A stretch of 64,000 nucleotides of DNA from Heterohyrax brucei (Eukaryota > Chordata > Mammalia > Hyracoidea > Procaviidae): positions 54,243,208-54,307,207 of the forward strand of contig CM053143.1 of assembly GCA_028571685.1 (NCBI GenBank), written 5' to 3'. The notes beneath the pieces were generated by a model. The model was not told where the DNA came from. It was given only the letters and a program-made list of their open reading frames with translations, and made no database searches. Numbering within the stretch: the stretch's first letter is position 1; each line of letters opens with the position of its first letter. Below are positions 43,900 to 53,510 of this stretch, in pieces. The translations under genes were made by a program, and so were the position numbers.

Positions 43900-44985
43900 T
43901 ATTGGTCTTGCAAAATTCCATCTTGCTATCTGATGTGTTGTTTCTGTCACCACGGCCAGATTTTGCCACTACTGATCGTACTTCTTTTTTCTAGCTTTTA
44001 CATTCCAATCACCGCTAATTGCCAATATGTCTTGATTTCATGTTTGATAAATTTCAGACTGCAGAAGTTGATAAAAATATTAAATTTCTGCATCTTTGGC
44101 CTTTATGGTTAATGTGTAAATTTGAATAATAACCTCATTCAGACCTTCCTTGTAGATGTGTAAATATTGTCCTACCAGTGACAGAATTATACTTGAGGAT
44201 TGATTTGAAATGTTCTTTTTGGCAAAGAATGTGATACAGTTTCTCGTTAATGTTTTATTCCTGGCATAGCAGTTCATATGCTTTTCTGGTTCAAAATAGC
44301 CGATACCAGTCCATTTGAGCTCACCGATGCCTAAGAGCCCTGATGCCATGGCACAGTGGTTCAGTGCTCAGCTGCTCATCTACAGTGTACTAGTTTGATT
44401 CTACTAACCATTCCCTGGAAATGTTATGGGGTGGTTCTATTCTGTCATAACAAGTCATTATGAATCAGAATTGACTCGGTAGTTTTTTGTTTGCTTGATT
44501 TTAATGTTAAGGTTATCAATCTTCAAGCTTTCCCTTTCATTTTTGACAACTTCCAATTATTCTTGATTCGTGTTTTGTACATCCCATATTCTGATCACCA
44601 GTGGAAGTCTGCAACTCTTTCTTCTCATTCTCAGTAGTTCCATATCAGCAAATGTAATTCCTGAAAGCCTTCATCCAACCATATTATTAAGGTCGACTCT
44701 ACTTTGAGGAGGCAGCCCTTTCTGAGTCACATTTGAGTGCCTACCAATCTGAGGGGCTCTTTTTTCTGTCGTTGTATCAGATAATGTTATGGTGCTATCC
44801 ATAAGGTTTTCACTAGCATTTTTCTTTCTTTTAATGGAAATAATCTGTCTTACATTGGACGTTCTGCGAGATCTCGTCCAAAATGAATGGCCCTGCTGGT
44901 ATTTAAAATATTTATAACATAGCTTCCAGCAACACACAAGGCACCGCAGTACAAGAAACTGATGGAGAAGTGGTGAGAAATACTT
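43900..44985 (-). mobile_element. RTE-class LINE 5'/endonuclease part, antisense, split by an AfroSINE
   Basis: Antisense RTE sequence (CTTGATTTCATGTTTGATAA, AGACTGCAGAAGTTGATAAA, and TTAAGGTCGACTCTACTTTG at about 44,689). The interruption at 44,336-44,491 is an AfroSINE; the RTE resumes afterward with TTCATTTTTGACAACTTCCA. A 107-codon minus-strand stretch at 44,671-44,994 covers part of it but has no catalytic motif. Confidence 0.75.
44336..44491 (+). repeat. AfroSINE, sense, inside the RTE
   Basis: GAGCCCTGATGCCATGGCAC head, TAGTTTGATTCTACTAACCA, GTCATTATGAATCAGAATTG then ACTCGGTAGTTTTTTG. Full length, moderately diverged. Confidence 0.82.
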
Positions 44986-44994
44986 GTCTGTCAC

Positions 44995-45665
44995 TCAACA
45001 GTGGTGAGTTTAAGTGATAACTAAACAACTGAGAGACAAAATGAAACTATAATTTTGCTTGGTAACGAAAACGTAAATTCTGCTAGGACTCTATGCATTC
45101 TCAACAAAATTAAAGGTAATATGAATCTTAATTTGAGTTTAATGAAAATAATCGTGTGATTTTTTTTTTTCCTCAAATAAAATTCATAGACTGATTCTAG
45201 GAGGTCTGTAGCGGTCAGATTTAAAAATCATTCTTTCCTTGATACCTGCATTCCTTCTCACTTCCTTCAAGTCTCTAATTATCCCCTAACAATACAAGTT
45301 TCCTTGAATACCTAGTAAGATAGCATCCCCAGACATATTTCGTATCCCCTTTATTTAATATTTCATATCCCCTTTACTTTATTTAAAAAAAAAATTAGCA
45401 TGGCTTATAAAACTCTAGGATCTCAACTCTACTTTTGATGCGAGTCACTGGGCTTCTCCTCTCTTTAGTCACCGTGTCCCAGCCACGGGCTTCTCCCGAC
45501 TTTCAGTGGTGAAAAAGAGCCCTCCCCCTTCAAGGCTGTCATCCGGGCACCTGAAGCTCCTTTGACTGGCCCTCATCCATCCTTCTCCTACATTATTGTC
45601 TCGAACTCCTGTTCATTCTGGGAGTCCCAGAAAGCACTGCTGAACACTCCATAGGAGGTAACTTT
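44995..45665. other. Unique DNA with possible L2 relic
   Basis: The right part (about 45,430-45,665) is of higher GC and could be an old L2 end continuing after the provirus at 50,460 (CACGCCCTTCTAAGGAAAAT and CATTCATTGTCTG). No gene is seen. Confidence 0.4.
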
Positions 45666-45671
45666 CTTTAC
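45666..45671. repeat. ERV-B target-site duplication, left
   Basis: CTTTAC, repeated exactly at 50,454-50,459. Confidence 0.92.
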
Positions 45672-45974
45672 TGTCGCTGCCTGCGACCCCCGGAACCCGC
45701 CCGGGGCCCCAAGCAGGAGACACCGAATGCAGGGAGACAAGAGAGGAACAACAACAACTTTATTTTTCTGGGCTTCGGCTTATATACCGAGCCATGTCCA
45801 ATAGGCATTCAGTTTGGCATGGGGTGAGGGCGGCTTTCTCTTCTAACTGGCTGCAATCATCAGGCCATCATGGGCGTCACACAGGGGCTGACGTGGGGAG
45901 GCGGGTTTACTCAGGGCGCGGTCGGGTGTCTCGGCGCCATCTTCAAGGCGCGGCTGCGATGTGGGCTTCCCACA
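45672..45974 (-). repeat. ERV-B 3' LTR (303 bp)
   Basis: TGTCGC...CCCACA on the plus strand. Read against the 5' LTR I find no mismatch over 303 positions. Minus-strand TATA-like GGTATATAAG at 45,780-45,787, AATAAA at 45,759-45,764. Confidence 0.95.
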
Positions 45975-45992
45975 TCTCCCCCTTTTTGTTTT
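45975..45992 (-). promoter_or_regulatory. ERV-B polypurine tract
   Basis: On the minus strand AAAACAAAAAGGGGGAGA ends directly at the 3' LTR. Confidence 0.9.
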
Positions 45993-46144
45993 AATAAAAG
46001 CAAGGTACAAGGCAAGGTATCGCAAGAAACGCCTGGCTTGGGTCATCCTAGCCCAGAACTTCTCTCTTACCCGTCATCAGGCCGGCTGCAGCAAAAGGCA
46101 GGGGCCCTGTCTTAGGTTGAGGGAGCCTGGCTGGAGGTTGCCCG

Positions 46145-47900
46145 TCATTGACTGCTTTCAAGCATCTGTAACCACACCTGGCTACCCTGAGTGTCAGCTG
46201 CCACTTCAGAGTAGGCCTGTACCAAAAGGGAGTACTTGATCTCCTGTGGTTTCTTATGGCGACATAGACAGTAGCAGCCTACACTGATGGCCAATATGAA
46301 GAGGAATACTATCCCCACAAGACCAGCCCATTCCTTTGTCAGCACGCCCAATTGAGACCAAAACCCTCGCATGATTGGGGCCAATGAAGCGTCCACTCGG
46401 GTGGAGTTGACAGACATTATGGCATTACGCAACTGAGTGATAAGCGCCTCAGTCTCTTTGGACCAATTTCCAGTCAATTGTTGAGACAGAGTTCTAGAGA
46501 GATAAGCAGCCCTGGAGATGTTGTGAAAATGAACGGGAGTGACGCAGACGCTGGCTAGGCGCCGCTCACAGCCCAGCTGCACTAGCTGGGTTAAACTGTC
46601 CACTTGCTCTTGAACTAAGTCTACACGGTGATTTAATATGTGAATGGCTCCCAGAAGTTTTCCATTAACTGCAAGCTGTGTTTGTAGCGTTGTAGCGGTG
46701 TTTTCCGCCATTTGATTAAGGGCGTCGGCTGTTTGCACAGTTTGAGTCAAGGCTACTGCAGCGGCGGCTGCCGCAGCGACAGAGGCAGTAACTGCCGCAA
46801 CAATGGCAGCGGTAATTCCAAAGTCTCCTTTGGAGCGCAAATGAGTTGACAGTGACGATCGGGTGTTCTGCACTGGCCATGGTACGTAGCGAGGCAACCT
46901 AGTAACTAGAGCGGTATGAAACATAGAAGCATTCCAACATAATGAGTAGGAACAAGTATTATTAGTACATGAAACGGGGTCATTAGAGGGACGGGAGTCA
47001 TGCATTAACATGAACATGAAAGGTGGTTGCACACAAACAGGAGTGGGAGGGAAGGTAAGGTTAGAGCCCACTCCTTGTGTTTCTAGTGTGTCCTCAAACA
47101 CACCTGTGGAATTCCACTTCACAGTGGTGTTACTAATTGTACCACCGGTCAGCATGACAACTGGGGTTATGTCAGTGCAACCTCCACCGACACCACAAAG
47201 TAGCCAAACATCAAAGGATTAGTGGGGCTTGCCTGTGTTGGAAACTGCCAGGTATAATTCTTCCCGGGGGAGAAGTGGTTGGCCTGCGTTCCAATATTGG
47301 GAGAGAATGTGAAAAAGGATTTGACAGCCCACGGGGACCGATGGCTTTGGCAGCCAGTCCAAAGCTGGGGCCAATCGCGGGTGCTTTTGCAATAGGGGGC
47401 CCAGCGAGGCTGGGGGGGGACAGTAGAATTTCCTTTGGGGATCATGAGGGGTAAACGACCTTGCAGCAAGGTACCATTCGTGGTGGGGTTAGAGCTATTT
47501 TTTGGGGGGGGTCAAACCACCCCGCAGACATATTATACAGTGTGACACATGGGGTGTTCTCTATAGAGTTTTCTAGATCAGACAGGTTGTGGGGCACACG
47601 AAAGCAGAGAAGGCCCCGCAAGGTGACATTGAGTGGACGAGGTTCAGAGCTGCTGCTCTCATCTACCGGAATCGAGGGAAGTTGAAGGGAGTCATTAGTG
47701 GTAAAAAGTTGGGGGAACAACCCTGAAGAATAGTGGACTGGGAGAGGTAGGGGCAGAACATCTAAGAGCCCCCAATACTTATCTGTGTCTGCGCCATCAG
47801 TGTCCACAGCATCAGCGTTGGAAGCTTCATTGATTAGCAGAGGTGTCAGCAGTAATGACAGGGGTAGGATTTTCAGGAGAGTCATCAGCGGAGACATCAT
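46145..47900 (-). pseudogene. env: ERV-B env, betaretrovirus-like, two frameshifts
   Basis: Receptor-binding and fusion glycoprotein. ATG at 47,900 (tandem ATGs), overlapping pol by 74 bp, with a hydrophobic signal peptide (residues 4-23). The frame changes once between 47,442 and 47,530, at a run of eight C and six A on the sense strand. It changes again near 47,200, so three frames carry the protein. The last frame (336 codons from 47,155) holds the end of SU, an Ala-rich fusion peptide (112-137) preceded by RSKG where a basic furin site would be expected, C196 and C204, a membrane span (276-298) and a tail with YSLL (308-311). Non-functional as read. Confidence 0.85.
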
Positions 47901-49839
47901 GCCTGACTAGTCGGATCAATTGGCTGGGAACCCAAATAGGAGCTTGGGAGTCCTGCGGGAAAATACAAACAGCTCCTCGGGTGATAGTGACAACTGGTGC
48001 TGGACCCTTCCATTTGCCAGAAAGGGTATCTTTCCATATAGCTGTTCGTGGAGGGGTTTCCGCCGCACCACTATGGCGCTCTGCAGCGGAGCGTCCCTCC
48101 TTATCCAAAGTTAAAAAATTTAGTGTAAACAGGGCCAGGGCCAGCCTGTTCTGAGGAGTGTGTCCCTGCCCAATTCCCCTTTTTTGTTTTAATAGACAGG
48201 CTTTGAGGGTTGAGTGAGCTCTTTCAACTATTCCCTGGCCCTGGGGATTGTACGGGATGCCATGGGTGCAATGCACACGCATGGCTTGCAGGAAATTTTG
48301 GAACGGTAGGCCGGTGTAAGCAGGTGCGTTGTCTGTTTTAAGACTGAGTGGGGCACCCCAAGCTGCCCAAGCTGTAAGACAGTGGGAGATAACATGCCGG
48401 GCTGCCTCGCCTGTGTGGGCTGAAGCAAAAATGATACCAGAATAGGAGTCTACAGAGACATGAACATATTTTAATCTGCCAAATTCTGGAATATGAGTGA
48501 CATCCATCTGCCAAAGATGGCAGGGACGAAGGCCTCGGGGGTTCACACCCACCGAAGGGGTTGGCAAGTGAGGTGCACAGGCAGTACAGTTGCGCACAAC
48601 GTCACGAGCTTGTTCTCGAGAGATACCAAAGTGACGTGAAAGGGTTTGTGAGTTGACGTGGAATTGATCATGAAAATTTTGCGCCTGTTGTAGGGCCGAA
48701 AGGATGATAGGCATGCGGGTTAACTGGTCTGCCATTGCATTACCTAGTGTAATTGGCCCAGGGAGGTTTTGGTGTGCTCGGTGCTGAACAATGAAAAAGG
48801 GGGAGTTGCGATTTAGAATAATTTTCTGGATGTCAGTAAACACAGCAGCAGCAGGCGAGTTGGAGCAAATGACCCCTGCTGCTTCCAGAGCTCTGACTGC
48901 ATTAACCACATATGCAGAATCTGAAACGATGTTGACGGGGTCGGTATTGTTCTGCAGAGCCAGCTTAACTGCCTGTAACTCTACCAACTGCGCTGAACAA
49001 TTTGGGAACAAGTATGTTTGGGTGGAGTGATTGGGAATGACAATGCTGCCAACACCAGAGTTGGAACCATCAGTGAAGATGGAGAGAGCATTTGGTATAG
49101 GCTTGTCAGAAGTACAGCGCGGGAAGATGATTGGATGGCTAGCACTGAACTGGAGCAGAGGGTCTTTCGGGTAATGATTATCGATTACCCCCGAAAATGA
49201 ACATAAAAGGACGGCCCAATCATCAGAGGTTGTCACAAGGGTCTGTATTTGGGTTCTGTTATAGGGAGTAATTAACTTTTCGGGGTGACGTCCAAAGAAT
49301 TCGACAGCTTGGGACAGTCCGAGCGAGGCCATTCTTGCCACAGCGCCCGGGTACCATTCAATACTGCGCTGCGGGGAAATGCGGGGGTGAACCCATCGAA
49401 GGGGGCCACCCTGCCATAACACCCCTGTGGGCTGGCAAGGAGTGGGCAAAACACAGAGTGTGAGGGGGGCGTCAGGGTTCCTGCGCTTTAAGGCAGCGGT
49501 GGAAAGGGCTGCCCCCACTCTTTTTAGGGCCTCCCTTGCTTCTGGAGTTAACTCGCGAGGGGAAGCCAACCCCGAGTCGCCCTTAAGAATGTCATACAAG
49601 GGGCTTAGCTCGGAGTTTGAGAGAGAGAGATATGGGCGGACCCACTGAATGTCCCCTAAAAGTTTTTGAAAATCATTGAGTGTATGCAAGTGATCCACTC
49701 GTAACGTGAGTTTTTGAGGGGCGACAGTTGTAGGTGAAACACTAGCTCCCAAAAACTCCACCACCTCTGTCTTTTGCACTTTGTCTGCTGCAATAACAAG
49801 GTTAGCTGCCTCCAAGGCCTCCTTGGGTATCCGCTCTGG
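47827..49839 (-). CDS. pol: ERV-B pol remnant: RT thumb/connection, RNase H, integrase
   Basis: Open for 670 codons, without RT fingers and palm (no YMDD). Numbered from 49,815: the RT thumb block LHTLNDFQKLLGD (43-55). RNase H: D249 (FTDGSNSG), E279, D299 (SDSAY), D363. Integrase zinc domain: H382, H386, C410, C413. Integrase core: D438 (QMDVTH), D495 (KTDNAP), E531 (DX35E spacing). All active-site residues are present. The 5' end is the deletion junction with gag at about 49,840, and there is no start codon or frameshift signal, so expression is doubtful. The stop overlaps the env start. Confidence 0.88.
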   Translation of the reverse strand, partial: PERIPKEALEAANLVIAADKVQKTEVVEFLGASVSPTTVAPQKLTLRVDHLHTLNDFQKLLGDIQWVRPYLSLSNSELSPLYDILKGDSGLASPRELTPEAREALKRVGAALSTAALKRRNPDAPLTLCVLPTPCQPTGVLWQGGPLRWVHPRISPQRSIEWYPGAVARMASLGLSQAVEFFGRHPEKLITPYNRTQIQTLVTTSDDWAVLLCSFSGVIDNHYPKDPLLQFSASHPIIFPRCTSDKPIPNALSIFTDGSNSGVGSIVIPNHSTQTYLFPNCSAQLVELQAVKLALQNNTDPVNIVSDSAYVVNAVRALEAAGVICSNSPAAAVFTDIQKIILNRNSPFFIVQHRAHQNLPGPITLGNAMADQLTRMPIILSALQQAQNFHDQFHVNSQTLSRHFGISREQARDVVRNCTACAPHLPTPSVGVNPRGLRPCHLWQMDVTHIPEFGRLKYVHVSVDSYSGIIFASAHTGEAARHVISHCLTAWAAWGAPLSLKTDNAPAYTGLPFQNFLQAMRVHCTHGIPYNPQGQGIVERAHSTLKACLLKQKRGIGQGHTPQNRLALALFTLNFLTLDKEGRSAAERHSGAAETPPRTAIWKDTLSGKWKGPAPVVTITRGAVCIFPQDSQAPIWVPSQLIRLVRHDVSADDSPENPTPVITADTSANQ

Positions 49840-50026
49840 TTAGATCTCCACCCAATTTATTCCAGGCGCTCAGCGTTAAATGACCCGAGACCAGGAACCA
49901 GGGGGCCACTTCCTCCACTGCTGAGAGGAAAGTTTTAAGGGTCCCCTGTTTAATCTGAATGCCCCTACATTTTAATAGTTCCTTTAAAGGCACAAACAGC
50001 CTCTGGCTGCTTGGGTGATTCCCCAT
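49802..50026 (-). pseudogene. gag: ERV-B gag: matrix N-terminus only
   Basis: ATG at 50,026 followed by GNHPSSQ, giving an N-terminal Gly for myristoylation. The frame runs 74 codons through a matrix-like segment (APWFLVSGHLTLSAWNKLGG) and then passes the junction into pol sequence in a wrong frame, stopping at 49,802. Everything downstream in gag is deleted. Confidence 0.8.
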
Positions 50027-50130
50027 TATCTTCCCGGTAAATACCGCTCCAGTAAATACTGACCCAGGTAAATACCTGCTCACCCGTCCAGGCGTCCCCG
50101 CGGTGAGGGTTGCAGTCCTATCCCCTTCAA
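50024..50130 (-). promoter_or_regulatory. ERV-B leader with candidate splice donor and a triple repeat
   Basis: Between primer site and gag ATG. On the minus strand GACGGGTGAGCAG near 50,080-50,088 is a plausible splice donor. The adjacent plus-strand sequence 50,035-50,076 has three copies of GTAAATAC spaced 15-16 bp apart. Confidence 0.5.
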
Positions 50131-50148
50131 GCCCCTGTTCAGGCGCCA
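50131..50148 (-). promoter_or_regulatory. ERV-B primer-binding site, tRNA-Lys(UUU) type
   Basis: On the minus strand, 2 nt after the 5' LTR: TGGCGCCTGAACAGGGGC. It matches the complement of the tRNA-Lys(UUU) 3' end at 16 of 18 positions, and CTTGAA continues the match. Confidence 0.88.
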
Positions 50149-50150
50149 AA

Positions 50151-50453
50151 TGTCGCTGCCTGCGACCCCCGGAACCCGCCCGGGGCCCCAAGCAGGAGAC
50201 ACCGAATGCAGGGAGACAAGAGAGGAACAACAACAACTTTATTTTTCTGGGCTTCGGCTTATATACCGAGCCATGTCCAATAGGCATTCAGTTTGGCATG
50301 GGGTGAGGGCGGCTTTCTCTTCTAACTGGCTGCAATCATCAGGCCATCATGGGCGTCACACAGGGGCTGACGTGGGGAGGCGGGTTTACTCAGGGCGCGG
50401 TCGGGTGTCTCGGCGCCATCTTCAAGGCGCGGCTGCGATGTGGGCTTCCCACA
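50151..50453 (-). repeat. ERV-B 5' LTR (303 bp)
   Basis: Minus-strand promoter LTR. Going 5' to 3': AAGATGGCG (YY1-like), CCACGTCAG and TGTGACGCC (CREB/ATF half sites), CCTATTGGAC (inverted CCAAT box), TATA-like GGTATATAAG (50,259-50,266) and AATAAA (50,238-50,243). Functional roles are inferred from motif identity. Confidence 0.93.
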
Positions 50454-50459
50454 CTTTAC
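50454..50459. repeat. ERV-B target-site duplication, right
   Basis: CTTTAC, the pair of 45,666-45,671. Confidence 0.92.
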
Positions 50460-50689
50460 CACGCCCTTCTAAGGAAAATTCTATGCCTTTATTACACTCA
50501 TCCCAAATGTGATTAAATGATTGTTCATATAATTTTTCATTCATTGTCTGTTTTTCAAAGTGGACTAAACTGCCTTAGAATAAAATCACTGGTATTTAGA
50601 AGCATCTAGCCAACATTCCCCACCCCCCACAGGTAAACCAAAAAAAAAAAAAAAAGTCTCAAAGATTACACTACAATTATTGTAGAAGT

Positions 50690-50900
50690 AAAACTTGGAA
50701 CACAATTATGAAGTTAGTTGGCCTAGCTTGGGCAATCACTGCTTGCACCTGTTGTCTTTGAATTAAATTCTAATGAGATGGCAGAAATCCTTCATAAATA
50801 TTTATGAAGCCCAGGAGTTTGGCACAAGCTGGCACTGGGCTGCACACCCTAAGTGATATTATTTCTTATTCAGCTTCCTTTCTAGTATTACAACCACCAG
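50690..50900. other. Repeat-free block (candidate conserved non-coding element)
   Basis: Balanced composition, no recognised repeat, no frame. Contains an E-box (CACCTG), TTGAATTAAATTCTAATGAG and CATAAATATTTATGAAG, a near-palindromic AT core. Speculative. Confidence 0.3.
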
Positions 50901-51774
50901 TTTCATCCCAAAGCTTATTGCCAAAAATTTTGTCTCCAGAAGGAACATTTTTTCCCCTAGCTTGATTATAAAGCCTGAGTTTCGAAAATACATAACATTT
51001 TCATGTAATTTTGTCTTAGAGGCAATAAGCTTCTTCATTTTATTGTAAAACCACTATTTAAAACCACTTTTAGTAAACAAAATGCTATGTAAAAGATATG
51101 TCACATTAGGGGTAAGCTGTGTAAACAGAAGAGACTGAATCCTTTTCCTAGCTGTGTTGTTTACAGCCATGGGTAGGACAGTGATGTTGGATCTGAGGAT
51201 ACAGAATATTCAATGCAGAAGGATGAGTAAAGGAAGAATTTATAAAAACTAATTCCAAATTAAACAAACAAAATCAGTAATGTCAATGGAATTTTCAAGA
51301 AGTACTAAACAATAGACTTTAGAAGCAACTTCTAAATGTAACTTTGTATCTTCAGAAAATAGACCAGGATTCACTACCATCAGTACAAAAACATTTATTC
51401 ATAGTTCTGGATTAAATCATTGATACCATTTCAATTGTAATGAACTGTTAAGAGAAAATTTAATGTCATGCCTTTCCAACTATGTTAATCACCATAAGGT
51501 TCTACATAAGGATATCCCACCTCAGAGAAAGAAGAAGAAACCTCATCTTTACATAAGGTAAAGTTCACCAATATATTAGAAAAAGAAAAGCAAAGAAAGC
51601 TAAGCACATTATTTTGGATTGTAATTCTAAGTGATTATGTGAGAAAAAAAATAATTGGTCTTTGGTGTCAAGATTAACTACTTAGGAGAAATGGCAAAAC
51701 TATTAAATGATGAGTATTCCTTTAAAGGAAGACGGAAAGTATATAGAGTCATTGTACTAAACAGAACTGGTCAA
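50901..51774. other. AT-rich DNA, no gene seen
   Basis: No open frame or repeat recognised with confidence. Confidence 0.4.
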
Positions 51775-52160
51775 TGTTCAATCATTTCAGGAGGTATCAT
51801 ATGACCAAGAACTCATGGTGCTGAACGAAGAAGTATAAATTACATTGAAGGCATTGCAAAATACAAGGCTTCAGAAATTGACAGAATACTAACACCTATT
51901 GATGCTTTCAACAAACAACTGCAGTGCTAGAAGCACTCTCTCTTCTATGCTAAAAAATTTGCAAGACAGTTACCTGGTGTAACAATTAGAAGAAAATCAT
52001 ATTTGTATATGTTGTAAACAAAGGCAATCTAATGGAATACGGAAATTATCAAACAATACCATGTCCAAGTAAAATTTTACTGGGAATTATTCAAAACCTG
52101 TTGCAACAGTACCTCAGCGAAGAACTACTAGAAATTCAAGTCTGGTTTAGGAAAGAATAT
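51775..52160 (+). mobile_element. RTE-class LINE RT-domain fragment
   Basis: CTGAACGAAGAAGTATAAAT and GAACTACTAGAAATTCAAGT then CTGGTTTAGGAAAGAATAT resemble the RTE reverse-transcriptase region. No frame. It is followed directly by L1. Confidence 0.65.
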
Positions 52161-53112
52161 AGAACAAAGAGTACTTCCAAATTCATTTTATGATACCAAC
52201 ATAATACTGATACTGAAACCTGGTAAATATAGCAAAAAAAAAAAAAAAAAAAGAGGAAAATTACAGACCAGTATCTCTCATGAACTTAGGTGCAAAAATC
52301 CACAACAAAATTCTAGCCAACAGAATTCAACAACATATCAAAAAAAATTATTCACCATGACCAAGTCAGATTTGTACCAGAAATCACCTAGTGAATACTG
52401 TTTACAGTAGCCCCCAAGAAGATAAAATACTTAAGAATAAATCTAACCAAAGGTATACAAGACCTCTACAAAGCAGATTACAAGACTCTGCTGCAAGAAA
52501 CCAAAAGAGACTTACATTAAATAGAAAAACTTACCTTGCTCGTGGATAGGAAGATTTCACATGATGAAAATGTCTATCCTCTGAAAGCGATCCATAGATA
52601 TAATGCTATCCCAATACAAATTTCAGTATCATTTTTTAATGAGATGAGAAACAAATCATCAACTTCATAGGGAAAGGAAAGAAGTCCAGAGAAGTAAAGG
52701 ATTTGCTGAAGAACAGTGGCATGGATCGTTATTACCCAACTTTAGAATCTATTACACTTCTGAAGTAGTCAAAACAGACTAGTACTGGTACAAAAACAGA
52801 TACATAGGCCAATGGAAGAAAATAGTTTCCAGATATAACATCATCCATGTGTGAGCAGCTGATACTTGATAGAAGAGGAAAGTCTGTGAACTGGGGAAAA
52901 GCAGTCTCTTCAGCAAATGGTATTGACAAAACTGGATAATCATCTGCAGAAAAATGAAACAAGATTTCTATCTCACACCATGCACAAAAACTAACTCAAA
53001 ATGGATCAGAGACATAAATATGGAATCTAAAATGATAAAAGTTGTGGGGAAGACATTGCTGCATTGCTGGGAGCCCTAATACACAGCACAGACCGCATAT
53101 GAAATCTGAAGA
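52161..53112 (+). mobile_element. L1 ORF2 fragment, sense
   Basis: CAAATTCATTTTATGATACC, ATTACAGACCAGTATCTCTC and GAATAAATCTAACCAAAG are L1 ORF2 RT blocks, seen in order at 16,790-17,620. An internal jump near 52,378 drops the central RT part. An A run lies at 52,232-52,251. No usable frame. Confidence 0.8.
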
Positions 53113-53129
53113 ATAAATAAGGAAAAAAT

Positions 53130-53510
53130 AAAATGATTCCTTTGAATTACTGTGTTGTAGAAGAATACTGAATACATGCACTGTGTATCTCCAGAAGAAG
53201 GAAAAAAAACGGTTTTGGAAGAAGTCACAATGTATCTTAGAAATGAGGGTGGTGAAGGTGAGACTACATCTCAAGTAATTTGGACATGTTTTGAGGACTT
53301 TCCCTGGAGAAGGACATCATGCTTGATAAAGGGTCAATGAAAAGAGGAATACCTTCCACTGGGAGACCTGATACAATAGCTGCAAGAATGGGCTTAAGCA
53401 GCAATGGTTGTGACCTTGGCACAGGACCAGGCAGTGTTTTATTCTGCTGTTTATATGGTCACCATGATTCATAGTCAACAAGATGTCACCTAACAACAAT
53501 AATGTTCACT
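53130..53510 (+). mobile_element. RTE-class LINE 3' end
   Basis: TGTTGTAGAAGAATACTGAA, TTTGGACATGTTTTGAGGAC, ATGGGCTTAAGCAGCAATGG and the tail CACCTAACAACAATAATG match the family end. Confidence 0.8.

Larger units (their letters stand above)
45672..50453 (-). mobile_element. ERV-B: 4.8-kb class II provirus, very young but deleted
   Basis: Minus-strand provirus flanked by CTTTAC at 45,666-45,671 and 50,454-50,459. Both LTRs are 303 bp and I see no difference between them. Order on the minus strand: LTR, tRNA-Lys(UUU)-type primer site, gag matrix start (75 codons), a deletion junction, pol from the end of RT through integrase, env, polypurine tract, LTR. Capsid, nucleocapsid, protease and the RT catalytic palm are absent. 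It is a different lineage from ERV-A: different LTR, primer tRNA and env type, but a related betaretroviral pol. Confidence 0.95.

Noticed and set aside
45794-46239. Plus-strand frames in the ERV-B 3' LTR and beyond
   Set aside because: Same frame reappears in the 5' LTR at 50,273; antisense of the LTR and env, no independent evidence for coding.
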